Origin: Chrysemys picta bellii
Taxonomy: Eukaryota; Chordata; Testudines; Emydidae
Assembly: GCF_011386835.1 (NCBI RefSeq)
Contig: NC_088797.1
Coordinates: 41,167,583-41,231,582 of the forward strand
Reading direction: 5' to 3'
DNA: 64,000 nt
The notes beneath the pieces are model-generated. The model did no database searches, had not been told where the DNA came from, and saw nothing but the letters and a program-made list of their open reading frames with translations. This document shows positions 1 to 13,979 of the stretch, piece after piece. Every line of letters begins with the position of its first letter. Position 1 is the stretch's first letter. Position numbers and translations under genes: made by a program.

Positions 1-59
1 CTAGGAAGCTTATTGGAAAGGAAAGAAGCACATTTTCTTTTTACCATGTAGGATACAGC

Positions 60-560
60 TGAACCTCCTGAAGCTCCCAAGGGAGCCTACTGCTGCATTT
101 CCTAAGGCTCTCAGGAAATGGGGTGGGCTGTACGCCTCCTCAGAAATGTGAAGGGGACTGGAGAGCCTCCTGAGGCTCACTATGTGTGCGGGGCAAAGGT
201 TCTTCTCTCCTGCAGGCCTTCAAGAAGGGTCCTTCTCTCAGCCTTGGGAGGCTCACTGGAGGGCCACCTATAACTCCCATAAAGCGTACAGGATGTTTGA
301 CTTTCAGATGCACCTATTATGAAGGCTCATGTGCATAGTTTAGATAGTCATAGGCTGACACGCTTATTAGGCTTTCTAGGGGCCATCAGAATCCTCCTGC
401 AAATATTAGGTACTAGTTGGGGGACATCTCCCCTTCCCACCCCAACCTCAGAAACTTATCAGGCTCATTATAGGCTGCTCCTTTGCTTTAACAGGCTTGT
501 CAGCCCCCCTAGCATCCAAAATAGGCTCACAGCTGCAGGGAGGAGCCTGGCCCTCCTAAG
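60..560. repeat. AGGCT-rich degenerate stretch, unclassified
   Basis: The pentamer AGGCT occurs about ten times in roughly 460 bp, mostly as AGGCTCA or AGGCTCT (for example near 105, 172, 248, 321, 352, 370, 463, 474, 493 and 531). Spacing is irregular, so this is at most a decayed tandem or satellite-like repeat. It may equally be an unrecognised interspersed repeat. Confidence 0.35.
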
Positions 561-689
561 GCATGTACATACATGAATGTACATTCATAACAACTTATTA
601 GGGAGTGTATTACATAGCCTGTAATTACAAATTATGTATTACAAAGACATAGATTTCAGGCCATCAACAAATGCCAATTTAATATCGGT

Positions 690-938
690 TAAAAATTAGA
701 CAAGTTCATGGAGGATAGGTCCCTCAATGGCTATTAGCCAGGAAAGTCAGAGATACAACCCTGTGCTCTGGGTGTCCATAAGTCTCTAACTGACAGATGC
801 TGGGAGTGGACGACAGGGGATGGATCACTCAATTGCTCTGTTCTGTTCTTCCCCTTTGAAGCATCTGGCATCAGCCACTGTCAGAATACTGGGCTAGACG
901 GACCACTGGTCTGACCCAGTATGGCCATTCTTATGACA
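690..938 (+). mobile_element. CR1 LINE, 3'-terminal fragment
   Basis: A 5'-truncated CR1 tail. It begins with the last codons of the reverse-transcriptase ORF (LDKFMEDRSLNGY then stop, about 696-737). It continues through the 3' UTR to ACTGGGCTAGACGGACCACT...GTCTGACCCAGTATGGCC and ends near TTCTTATG. Both the end sequence and the LDKFM..LNGY terminus are shared with the longer minus-strand CR1 at 46789-47497. Confidence 0.85.
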
Positions 939-1775
939 TATTGTCATGAACACAGTACATGAGCCCCAAGTGTTAATTATTATCATCAGCCTCTTGAACA
1001 AATGCACTAAGTGACATAGAGGAAGAGTGACTATTATTCTTTCTGGGTTATTCCTTGCAATGAAAAACGGTCCTTTTCTCCCCTATATCTCATGTCCCCA
1101 AAGACCCCATTCTAGAAGAAAAGCATTCACCATCAGTAAAACCTGAATTACTGTAAGACCACGGGTAGAGGGCTGAAATAATAAATTAGCCAATTTTTTT
1201 CCTTCCAACAGTCACAGGTGTTAAATCCCAGAATGGAGTTTATTGTCTAGTCTAAATAGATTCTAATTACTTGCTTGTTTGTCTAGATTATCCGGACGAT
1301 AGCATTTATCATGGAAGAACACTGAACAATATTGTCAGTTCCCAAATTGAAGTGGCTTTTTGTACCAGCATAACTTGAATCTGTACATTTCAGATTCAAC
1401 AGAAATAAAATATTAAGTTTCCTAGCAAAGAGGACAAGGCTTGAAATTTGAGCTTAGAAACAGCCTGACCAGTTTGGTTAACACCCATACTGACCTAAAC
1501 CTTTCCCAGTGCCTTGAACCTACACTTTTCTTAATACTCCAAAAAGCTAGATTAAGCAAATCCCACATTTTTACCAAGAACATATGAAAAGTTCCAGAAT
1601 GACCCCTTACATCCCATCAACCTCCAGTTGGGGCTATTCCATCTCCCCTTATCTCTTTTAGTGCCACTGCATGGCTCAACACCTTGGGCATGTCTCGGGT
1701 GAGCCCTGACTAAAGCTTAATGCAAATGTTTGGTACTTTGGAATAATCAGTACAGCAAGCTACAGCTGAGACCTA

Positions 1776-2123
<348 letters not shown>

Positions 2124-2901
2124 CTATTGCGAGGCAGTAATATCAGAAAGGGTATGGAGCTGAGCAAAGACGAACAATCAGATTTATCGCCAATCATTTC
2201 AGCCAGCAGCATTTGCATCCAGACACCTTATTTAGCATCACATTAATCCCATCTGAATAATTTGATTATACAATGTACCATAGCACTTTACCCCAGGGAT
2301 TGTTTTTAAATTGTTTAGAAGTCAGGTTTGGGTGACTAAATATTAAAGACTATCAAAAAATATGTTTTCCAGGGTGGGGACAGAAAAAAACCTATATTAA
2401 AACAATTAAAATATCAAGTTTAATGTGAATTTATATCTAAGCTATGTCTACAATTTGCTGTAGTACACACATTGTGTTGCCTGAAATTGATCAAAATCTT
2501 GGAACAATTCAATGTGAGATTTTGATAAATTCAAATTTTATAGTTTATTTTATTTTTAAACACAGAAATAAACTACGTTATTCAGCTCAGATGTGAACTG
2601 AATGTACTCAACATCCTATTAAAAGCAAGTAGGGAGAGAGAAGACTGATTCATCTACTAAATCACAGGAAGAGTCATTAGGAACTATGAAGCAGAATGTT
2701 CATGTTCCTCATCAAAAAATATTCACAGGACACCCAAACATCAGCATTATTACCAAAATGTTAATAGATTTTGGTAGGATTAGGTATTTATTTTCCAAAC
2801 TAGATTAGCAACCACTAGAAGGAGCTATTTGCTCATTTAATCCAAGATGGAGACAGCCTAAGGTCACACCATATAGGGCTTTAGATCACATTACAAACAA
2901 A

Positions 2902-2916
2902 CCAACCAACCAACAA
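2902..2916. repeat. AACC microsatellite
   Basis: Three to four AACC/ACCA units (AAACCAACCAACCAACAAA). Confidence 0.8.
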
Positions 2917-3295
2917 AAAACCTAATACAGCTCTCAGGTGAAAAGTAAATGACAAAAAGAAATATATATTAAATTGCAGTTTGGCTAATGATCCGTTCTC
3001 AGTAACTGTACCTCACTGGACCAATTGTAATGACACGTAATTGTGTTTGCTTCTAAGAGCCATAGCAAGGAAGAAAGAGGTAGATTTTTTTTCTTGGAAC
3101 ACACATGAATAATTCTAGTTCCTGTGCCTTTAGTGTGAATCTGAAATAGATAGCATTAGTGAAATCTATTTTCAGACTCAGCGAGAGAGGGGTACTTTAT
3201 TCATATCAGGGATGGGTAAGAGAATTCTCAAAAATAATATGAGATAACACTCCAACATTTTATCACATAACAGGGATAATTTACGCAGGGGTTCT

Positions 3296-3506
3296 CAGAC
3301 TGGGGGCCGGGACCCCTCAGGGGGTTGGACGGTTATTACATGGGGGGGTCGAGAGCTGTCAGCCTCCATCCCCAAAACCCACTTCACCTCCAGCATTTAT
3401 AATAGTGTTCAATATTTTAAAATGTGTTTTTAATTTATAAGGGGAGTCGCACTCAGAGGCTTGCTGTGTGAAAGAAGTCACCAATACAAAAATTTGAGAA
3501 CCATTG
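3296..3506. mobile_element. Short non-autonomous hAT element (MITE)
   Basis: A 211-bp element with terminal inverted repeats: CAGGGGTTCTCAGACT at the left and TTTGAGAACCATTG at the right (reverse complement CAATGGTTCTCAAA). The interior reads GGGGGCCGGGACCCCTCAGG and GTCGCACTCAGAGGCTTGCT, a layout I recognise from reptile hAT derivatives. An intact 8-bp target duplication is not visible, so the copy is probably old. It has no coding capacity. Confidence 0.8.
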
Positions 3507-5605
3507 ACTTACAGTGTGAAAGTTTGAAGATCACAGTATTGTTGTTATGCGCCATATATTTTTACCATAGTGCATAGGTGAGGCAAAGGAGTGTCAGACT
3601 AATTTACAGACCAAAATAAATACCATTAAAAACACTTGTTTGAAGCCTGCACTTTTCTTGAGAGATGTAAAGGTTTATTTTTAATGAAGACTTCTCAAGC
3701 TTTTATATCAGTTTCAATACCAAGGAGCAATTGCTGTTAAGGACAGCACTTGGAGACAAACTGTAAATGTTTTGGTCTCTGTGTTTGCTTGAAATTACAG
3801 TCTTGATCTCACAATACATTCATTTTCCTGCAAATAAATAAACGTGCATTTAAAACATTCTTTTGTTGCAGACTGTATTTAAAAAACAATGTTGAGGTTT
3901 GGCCTACTCGAGGCGTGGGGGAGGCAATCTACTGCTTTGGCACAAGTTGGGCATGCTAGGGAGCAGAGAATGATTAGCCAAGATTAGTCAAGATTCTTGA
4001 CTTCCTGGCCATGGGCAGCATAAACTGGGCATATCAGGAGGAGAAATCAGTTTAGCCAGCTGATATGCAGCTCCAGCAATAGGAAGTGCCTGTATTTGTA
4101 GGGATGGGGGGGGGGGTTAAACAAAGGATAAGTAGGATTAACTAGGTCCCAGATTTTGTGGTTTTACCAATGTGGAATGGCCCAAAGCAGTGGTGACCTT
4201 ATGCTAAGGTTTCACCATCATGGCTTACAGACTCCTAGTGCTGAGGTACCTAATATACATAAAAAGGGGGAAACATAATCAGGTTTTTACTGAAGAATTT
4301 GCCTCATACTATTTTCACATTTTGTATGGTTAACAAGAGCACTGCACAAGCATTTTCTGTTTGGAGATAACTTTAGAAGCTGGATTGCTGCCTCAAGTGT
4401 TCATCCCCACATCAACGAAAATTACATCTGTACATTATTCATAATAAACAGTCATGTGGGCAATAGCCAAGGCCTCAGATATTCCTATGAATAATGTTAC
4501 AGGCAGTTCCTTTCTTTGACCCATCTTCACACAAGTGTAACCAGACGTCATCAGCTTGGGCAGCAACACGTTCTCACCAGTTCACTGTGCCAATCACCCT
4601 GAGTTCCTAAAGTGCCTCTAATAATTACCAATTATCTGCAGTGCTGCACAGCTCAATCAAGTGTAAAACCTCGTTCTAAGCCCAAGTCCAAACATTAACA
4701 CATGTTAGTTTGAGCAGCCAGTGTCATGAAATTTCCACTGCAACTCTACCTGGTTTCTGATTAGTTAGTGGAAACTAAAGAAAATGTCTATCAGACATGG
4801 AGTTTAGTCTTCCATTATAGTTTTTAGTCTTGTTCTGACTCTATGCAGCACTAGAACAGGTAAGTGGCATTCAAGCTTAATGTTCTTATGGCAGTCTCTG
4901 GCCACTGACTAAATGGCCAAAGAATCCTTTGATCTTGTAGGTGAAGTTCAAAATAATACATCATCATGTAGCCTCCAACGATTGTTGGGAGGAAAGATGT
5001 TCACATTGCGATCCACCTGAGATCACCACTTACTTGTCAAGTTCTTTTCCATTTGACCTTGGAAAAGGTTACTATTTGCCTAAAGGTAAAAGTCCCTCAT
5101 ATCAAATGATTTTACACTTTATCTTGGAAAACACTTAAAGTACAAATCACAAGAGGCTGGCAATAAACCACAAATCTATTGTGACACATACAGCCTCACA
5201 AATTTTAGAGCTTGTTATTTTTGAGTTAAGATGACAAGCTGTAAGGGGACAGAAAGGTGTTTTTATCCTTACCTTTTAATTCCCATTTGTCGCTCAGCAC
5301 ACACAAACACTTGCCTACATTAGCCACTGTCCCATTAAAGAGGCTTTTCTGCAAAACTTTTGAAACATTTTCTAGGTACAAACATTTTTGCTGCTAGTCC
5401 TATTAGATATAAGTTTAATAGAAGCTGCCCAGTCCGTTAAATTCTACTTGCAAACTTCTTGATATTTACTTCCAACCTTCAGGTGATCAGTACAGTCTAA
5501 TTCTATTTACTGTGCAGTATTATTAACCAAAAGCACAGAAGACTCCTAAATTGTTAGGATTTGTCAAATGCTGCTGTTTAGAATGCTAGAGTGTATCAAC
5601 ACTAA

Positions 5606-5900
5606 GGGCACGTCTTCACTACCCGCCGGATCGGCGGGTAGCAAGCGGTCTATTGGGGATCGACTTATCGCATCTAGTGAAGACGCGATAAAATCGATCC
5701 CTGATCGCTCTGCCGTCGACTCTGGAAATCCACCGCGGCAAGAGGTGGCAGTGGAGTTGACGGCGGCGTGGCAGCGGTCGACTTGCCGCCATCCTCACAG
5801 CCAGGTAAGTCGACCTAAAATACGCAACTTCAGCTATGCTATTCACGTAGCTGAAGTTGCGTATCTTAGGTCGACCCCCCGCTGTAGTGTAGACCTAGCC
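5606..5900. mobile_element. Harbinger-like MITE with internal palindrome
   Basis: A 295-bp element flanked by direct TAA trinucleotides (5603-5605 and 5901-5903). The terminal inverted repeats are GGGCACGTCTTCACTAC and, from the right, GGCTAGGTCTACACTAC. The TAA duplication fits the PIF/Harbinger superfamily. The interior is unusually CpG-rich for the region (GTCGAC, GATCGA and CCGCGG sites) and contains an inverted repeat, ATACGCAACTTCAGCTA with its complement, at about 5819-5865. Small open frames on both strands here are artefacts. Confidence 0.7.
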
Positions 5901-6489
5901 TAAGTAACATGCAAAGTAATACCTTATAAATTTCTGAAGTAACTTTCATCCTCATTATTCAGGAGTTGAAGTGTATAGTGACAGCTGTACTTAAGATAGT
6001 GCATCATTTCTAAAGTGCTTTTTCAAGTACTTTTAATTTTTGCCAAATGTTTAGCCTTTTCAGCTAAGACTTTCAAGGGTAAGTCTCTGCCAAAATATGA
6101 ATTCTGTTTTAAAATCCAAGTAAAACTCATTAATTTTTGAGTATGAACTGTTTAAAATATATTCCTTTGCCTTTTTTTTAAATGTAACCTTTTACAAACA
6201 ACCACAAAGCCTCAACTATTTGAGGTAGAATTAGAATTTGGCACAGAGATACACCTTAGCTTGGACATTTGCCTTATGTTGCTCCAGTAAAATTCTGTTT
6301 TGATTTGCCTGAGGTGTATTTAAAGATTATTTTGTGCATGAACAGATTTTTTTAATAATTAAAAAAAACAATGTCCCAGTGTTTTCTTGCCACTGTATTT
6401 GCCTAGGTAAGTAAGTTGCATGAAATTTTGGGTCTTGGAAGGGATGTATGGAATTCCATGGGATAAATGAGAGTATGGAGTCCTGTCTC

Positions 6490-7124
6490 CAGGGCCGGCT
6501 CTAGGCACCAGCACTCCAAGCATGTGCTTGGGGTGGCACTTAACAAGGGGCGGCACTCCAGCTCCTTTCCCCCCCCACCTTGGGGTGCAAAAAGCCGGGA
6601 GCTGGCCCTGAGTGGAGGTGAGCTGCGGTGGTGGGGTGCGTGGGGAGGGCCACAGGAAGTAACCCTTGGGGGGGGCAGAGGAACCGCTCTCTCTCCCCCC
6701 AGCTCACCTCCACTCCACTGCCACCTGCTCCCCCGAGCGCAACGCCACTCCGCTTCTGCCCCCTCCCTCCCTCCCAGGCTTGCCGCGCGAATCAGCTGTT
6801 TTGCGGCAAGCCTGGGAGGGAGCGGGGAGAAGCGGAGCAGTGGTGGCGGAGGTGAGCTGCGGCGGTGGGGGGTGTGGGAAGGGCCACATGAAGGAACCAC
6901 CCCCCCCCAGCTCACCTCTGCTCCATTGCTGCTTGCTCCCCCGAGCCCGCCATCGCTTGCCTGGGACGGGAGGGAGAGGTAGGAGGGCAAATGCGGCATG
7001 CCCAGGGGAGGAGGCGGGGCCAGGGATTTGGGGAAGGGGTTGGAATGGGGCGGGGAAGGGGCGGGGCCGGGGGGCGCGGGACTTTTTTTTGCTTGGGGTG
7101 GCAAAAAACTTGGAGCTGGCTCTG
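6490..7124. mobile_element. GC-rich non-autonomous hAT element, 635 bp
   Basis: Terminal inverted repeats CAGGGCCGGCTCTAGG (left) and CAGAGCCAGCTCCAAG (right end read inward) are bounded by a perfect 8-bp duplication CCTGTCTC (6482-6489 and 7125-7132), the hAT signature. The interior is strongly GC-rich, with repeated CTCACCTC/GAGGTGAGCTGCGG units and a hairpin of arms AGGCTTGCCGC and GCGGCAAGCCT near 6776-6814. The long overlapping open frames on both strands come from the lack of AT-rich stops and are not genes. Confidence 0.88.
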
Positions 7125-10100
7125 CCTGTCTCGTTCAGTGCACAACAGTTCATAGTGTTTCAGGCAGGGCTTCACAAGAATCTCTTGCTCACTGAGAAAG
7201 CTGTACACTGAATGAGCCAAGGCCTCTACACCTGGTGTCTGGAGAATGAGATGAGGACCTATGAGTCTGGACCTCATTAATTTACTGAAATCAGTACCTT
7301 TAGTCTTAATTTACATCGGTTTAACAAAGTAGATCTGGATGCGCAGAAAGGATGGTGTGTAGTAAATTAGCCACGGTGCGTCCAGATGCCAACCACACTT
7401 AAAGCGTAGGCTGGACAGTGCACAGTGAATGAGGCAAGGAATAAACAAACTTGAAAAGGGAGGTGTAATAGAGTGGCATGCCCTATATGGACCAGAGACC
7501 TCAAGACAGCTATCCCCATCCAATTAGTCTTGCCTGCCACTCTTGGGATGGGGTTTGGGGTTTAAGGTTTAATTACCAGAACCAGTAAGATACAGAGAAT
7601 CTGATTCCGCCATAAAGAGCAACAGGAAGCTGCAGAGAGGGGAGCAAGGGAAGGAGAAAATCAGAGTGAAGTTAGAATGAGAGACTTCAGCAGAGGCCAA
7701 GGCAGGGAATGGCTGCTGGGAGTGAGTCTTCAGGGAAAACGCCCCAGGCAGACACCCCCCCAGTGGGAAAAGATGAGGAGTACAGACCTGCTGGAGATTT
7801 GAGAACTTAAATTTGGGAAATATTTTGTTACATTAATAAATCCAGCCCCCAGGAGGGGTGTGGCTGAGCCAATGAAGAGATTATTTTGGTAGCTTGATTG
7901 AAAAGTGGGGGAACGCTTGTAATGATGGCAAGTGGTCAGGACCTCCATTTTACATCATCTGAAAGACTCTTTTGGCACTAGAGTTTTCTTTTCTGACTTA
8001 GCAAGGCATTTGTTTCGTATTCAAGAGAAGAATGCTATCTATTATGCATCATCTCCTGCAGCACCTCAATGCTCCTATAAGGTCTCATTTAATTGCTGTC
8101 CATGGCTACTATCCTGCAGTTGGACCTTTGTATCAATTTGTAGCCCCATTGACTTCACTGGGACTCCATGGGGATAAGAGTCTACTACCTGTGCAGTGCA
8201 GATGCAATTGCCAGATCAGTGCTTATGGGTCATTTATTGGATCTAATAAGCCCTAAGCCATATGGCTGCAGGCTACATGCTGAATGATAGAAAATTAATT
8301 AAATATGGGGATTCATCTTGTCTATGCCTTCTTTAAACAGAAATGCCAAAAGCCCTGAGTTAAATCAAAACCAAAATCTTTCATACTCAGACATGGACAT
8401 TTGTAATCTTGTGTCGAAGTGCTGAATTGCAGGGAATTTTATGAGAGAGAAAAATAGTGCAAAAGAGACACCAGTGTCTAATTATCAGTTTTCTCATTCT
8501 AGATCTGATGAAATATTATGGAAAGTAACTTATTACCATAAACCCGAATGTTAACCTAAGAATACAATTATATTCTGTATGTACAGCAGGGACAAAATAT
8601 CTGTGTAAAACAGAGTAAAATGTGTAGGAAATGTTTGCTGTACAGGCAAGCCCTTGTCAGGGTCACCGAAAGCTACGCTTGTGTTTTGAAAACAATGGTT
8701 TTTAGTTATCTTTATTTGTTAATAAGAATTTAAATATTTCAGTCAAATTAATATTTTAAGACTAATGTAAAGTTTTAGTTGTACCTATAAATGTGCAACT
8801 TGGCTACTGTACTTAAGATTTTTCAATATGGTCCTACATTTTGTATCAGAGCTATTTTTATAACAACCAGAGGGTACAGTATGTTCCCTAATGCAATTTT
8901 TGGTAATATTTCAGTTATAAGAGGCAAACACACATAATGCTCTTTCATAGAATAGAAACTTTGAGTCTGAAAGTCAACATAATAATGTAGCTTCAGGCAA
9001 GTTCCTTGTTGCATGAGATGGAAATAAAAGCTGCTTCAGATTGTCAGGAATCAGGAAGTTAAGTGTAAACATGGCCACATCTCAAATCAACTGCAGTATA
9101 TTTGCAACAATTTCTAATCTATGTTTTTAATTTCTCTCTCTTGGGGTTTGCTATTTTATTGTAGAACTAAACAATTTCATATAGATTTATTTTGATAAAA
9201 ATGTATTAACCTTGGGAGATGAGTTTATTTTTAACAGAATGGTTGCACATTCAAAAGTATATAACTGTGGGAAATGAGTATGAAGGAGCAGGGAAGATTT
9301 TAGTTACAGATCACTTGGGCAAAACTGTTCTTCATTATGTATTTTTAGGGCCTGGTTCAATTCCTGTTGGAAGCCAAGGAAAACTCTCCAAATGTCTTCA
9401 ATGGAAGTCGAACAGAGTTCTTGGACTGGTAGGGGGGAAAAAACAATCACAGAGCATGCTCTGTGCACAATTTTCAAACATTAGTCATTTGTTTATTTGA
9501 AAAAAAATCTATTTTCAAACACAACAAATTAACTACCCACACAATTATGTTTGAGGTATCCGAGCACAAAAAGGAACAACATTATTTAAGAAGTGGGTTA
9601 CATTTTCTTTCAAGCTCACAAAGTAATTGAAAATTGCTGGAGACCAAGCATGAGAAATTTAATCCTACAAGAACTGTTTTGGGGAAGGAGGGGAAGTAAT
9701 GACCGAATGACTGAAAACAGGGATTTAAAAGGAAATCAACTTCAACCACAGCATCAGCAACATGATGCTATAATCATTTGTTTTCTATAATGTTTGTATT
9801 TTCCTCTTCTCTTTAGGTACCAGCCATTATCCCTTAATGCTAAATAATCTCTCAATATGCTTTGAAATATTCCTGAAGGGAAAAGGCTGTCACCTAATCT
9901 CTGCCTCCTCCCCATCCACAATATTTCCCTTCCTCCTATCTGTCCATAGGCTCAATTGTGCCTATAAGGCATACCCAAAGTAGGGATTAATACAGCGGTA
10001 CACCAGCATTTAGCAGGAGAGCAAGGAGACTGTTGCTACTTTGCTTCCCTTTGACAGGATACAACAGGCATTTCACCTAAGGTAATTTCCACTGGCTTCT

Positions 10101-10806
10101 TTAAAGTCATTCCTGCTTCCTCTGGTGAATGGCCCTATGATCATACTGTCCTTGTGCCCAGAGGAGCCAAATGAACACAGTTGTGTCCAGTCCCTGTGAA
10201 GGTGCTCACCAGGGCCAGTGGGGACGACTTGAGACCTTTCCACACCTTGCCAAGTACAACTGAGACCCGAGAATTCAGAAGAATAAGTTGAAAGGAGCTT
10301 AACCTCTCGGCTTAATGGAGAGACCAGGTCTCAAGTTTCACATAACGATTCCATGACTGCAATGTAAGCGTACTCCTGAAGTGTAGCTAATGACTTATTC
10401 ATTGCTTTGCTCATAGGTGTGTGTGTCAGAGATGGAATTTACCTGTAGTGACAGACACGTACATTTGTGTAATGGACAGTAAGGGGAGCTGTGACGTTCT
10501 CACAGGTGTGCATTTCTTCTATCAAGCTTAGGTGTTTGTAACAGGACCCCTCTCCAGTATATGCCGCTCTTGAGCATTGTTATTTTAGGGATGTGGTGTA
10601 AAGGCTGCAGCAATGTCCTTTGCTTTTTAATATTGGAGGAAGAAAACCCGCATGCTCCACTAGTTATACACACTCCCCTGCCCCTTGCTGAACAAAATGA
10701 GACAATCAAAAGGAGGTATGCTTATGAAAAAGTGGTGATGTTGAAGTGAAGCAGCATTCACTTTAGTTTGGCTTTTTTTGTGTGTTTGGTGAGATAGGTA
10801 CATACT

Positions 10807-10848
10807 GTGACAAAGTTCCTCCTCTATCTTGGTGGGTCCTGCTAAAAT
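10807..10848 (+). repeat. Possible fragment of a turtle LTR repeat
   Basis: TGTGACAAAGTTCCTCCTCT followed by ATCTTGGTGGGTCCTGC resembles the 5' end of a reptile LTR repeat I remember. Only about 42 bp match by eye and no partner LTR or target duplication is visible. Confidence 0.3.
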
Positions 10849-11319
10849 AAGATGTAAATGAGGATAGTGATATTAGCAATTAGAACGGATTATTCTGGGG
10901 AAAAAATTAGTCAGAAAGACATTTCTGTGCCTGATTTTTGTTTTTGTTTTTAGTTATTTGAATCAGAAAATACAAAGCACCAAAATGTTTCCTTTATTTT
11001 TAGTTGAAAGTTTCCCTGTCTGGATTACCTCTAAATGACAGTGCTGCCATCTTGAATGTACCAGCAATTGCAGTCCAATCAAAAGTAATACTTCTGGGAA
11101 TATCTGTATGACTGATAAAATGCATGATTCCAGATGTAACTCTGACATGTAACTAATGATTCCCAAACTTATTACCCAGAAAAAAATGCATGCTAACAAT
11201 ACTGTAGGAATTAAGAATACAATGGTGACCAGTTGAAAGCATCTGTTGAAATTGAGTATTTGGCTCTTTGGATTATCAAGCAGTCCAGTATCCCTGCTTC
11301 ATGTCATCTCTGCAACTCA

Positions 11320-12517
<1,198 letters not shown>

Positions 12518-12989
12518 TCACCTTCAGAATAAGAGGCTCCATTCTAAAGCAAAATGTCTGTCTGACATGTCATAGGCCCCCACGGAGAATACAGATTTAG
12601 TTCACAGGGAAAACAACGTAGTAAGCCGTGTAAGTGATTACTGCCATCATTACGGGGACTGATCCGGCACCCAATAAAGTCATTGGCAAACTCTCATAAG
12701 TTTCAATAGGAACAGGATCAGCCCATTATGTGCTTCCTTGTGAAAGATGAAGCTTTCTACTATTTGAAATCTGGTTTCCCAATAGAATCCATTGAGGCTC
12801 CAATCCACTGAAGCCCCATTAACTGTAATGGGACTTGAGTATGTGTTTAAGTGCCTGGCTGAATGAGGACAGACTTAAGCCACAACTTAAGACAGACATA
12901 CGTGCTTTCCTAAATCCAAGCCTTCATTGGCACATCTGCTTTTTCGGGATGTCTCCAGGGAAGTTTAGCCTACATACCTGAAGGCCATG

Positions 12990-13047
12990 CGGGCAGGGGA
13001 CTGGACTCGATGACCTCTCGAGGTCCCTTCCAGTCCTAGAATCTATG
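12990..13047 (+). repeat. CR1 or CR1-tailed SINE 3'-end fragment
   Basis: GGGGACTGGACTCGATGACC and AGGTCCCTTCCAGTCCTAGA followed by ATCTATGA match the 3' terminus shared by CR1 LINEs and the turtle tRNA-derived SINE. The SINEs at 32677 and 46203 carry the same GGACT-GATGACC-AGGTCCCTTCCAGTTCTA tail. Confidence 0.75.
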
Positions 13048-13204
13048 AAAAACAGCAGTGATGACTGCTATTTTCTGGAGCTATATTAGGATTTTCCTGA
13101 GACATATTCAGCTTTGCCAAGTACCGAAGTGACGAATAAAGCAATATCAACTAAATAAAAAAATTCTGAAGTAATATATTTTAGTATACTAGAAGTACAA
13201 GTAA

Positions 13205-13400
13205 TAATAATGGTTCGTATTTCTCTAGTTACTTCCTTCCAAGGACCTTAAAATGTTTTAGAACATGAATGAATTCAGTCTCATCTCACCCTGATGAAAT
13301 AGGAAAGTATTTTCCACACTCTACAGATGGGGAGACTGAGGGAGTTATATTAAATTACTTGCCGGAGGTCACACAAGAAACACTACACTTTAGTCATAAG
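13205..13400 (+). repeat. MIR SINE relic
   Basis: The core reads CTACAGATGGGGAGACTGAG, then AATTACTTGCCGGAGGTCACAC, matching the MIR core pattern (CAGATGGGGAAACTGAGG ... TGACTTGCCCAAGGTCACAC). It is preceded by the typical segment on gene-poor AT-rich sequence with AGGACCTTAAA and GATGAAATAGGAAAGTATT. It is an old, diverged copy. Confidence 0.65.
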
Positions 13401-13979
13401 ATCATCATTACACTAAGTTTCATTTCCAAATTTAATTTGGAGTATATGATTAGTTTTGTTTATTGTCTTTGATACACATGCTGAAAAAAATGCTATAATT
13501 AAGGCCTGTATTGCTATTTAAGCAAAGTCACACAGTTAAATCTCTTAGATTATAGGATCTAATAATTACTAGTTAATTGAACCACATGTGTGTATGCTAT
13601 GTTTATTGTATATAAAGCAAACTTTTCAAATTTTGTTATATTGAACATCAAGATCTTTCTGTAATACAGAACAATATGCTATATCTTTAATATTAAAGGT
13701 GATACTAATTCACAAATAAGGCTTATTATTGCTATTAATCTCAGACAGCTGCAGCGGCACCAGAGCTGTAAACAGGGGAGTTTGAGTGGGAGTTCTGTTG
13801 GAGGGGAGTTTGGGGGGGAAGACTAGGAGAACCAGGCAGAGGAAAACACAGGCTAGTGAAGGGAGTGTGTGGTGTTCTGGCAGTATTGTGGTGCTCGTTG
13901 GCGGTTTGTTTTGCTGTGGATGGTGGTGGTTTGGTTTGGTTTGTGTTTCCCAGACTAACAGGACTTAGGTGGGAAGGCT

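Noticed and set aside
6403..7277. Several overlapping open frames (up to 233 codons) on both strands
   Set aside because: They fall in the GC-rich hAT element at 6490-7124, are low-complexity Pro/Ser/Gly-rich in all frames, and show no domain.
7560..7960. Possible LTR with AATAAA near 7836
   Set aside because: Only a weak impression of an LTR end; no paired LTR, defined ends or target duplication could be seen.
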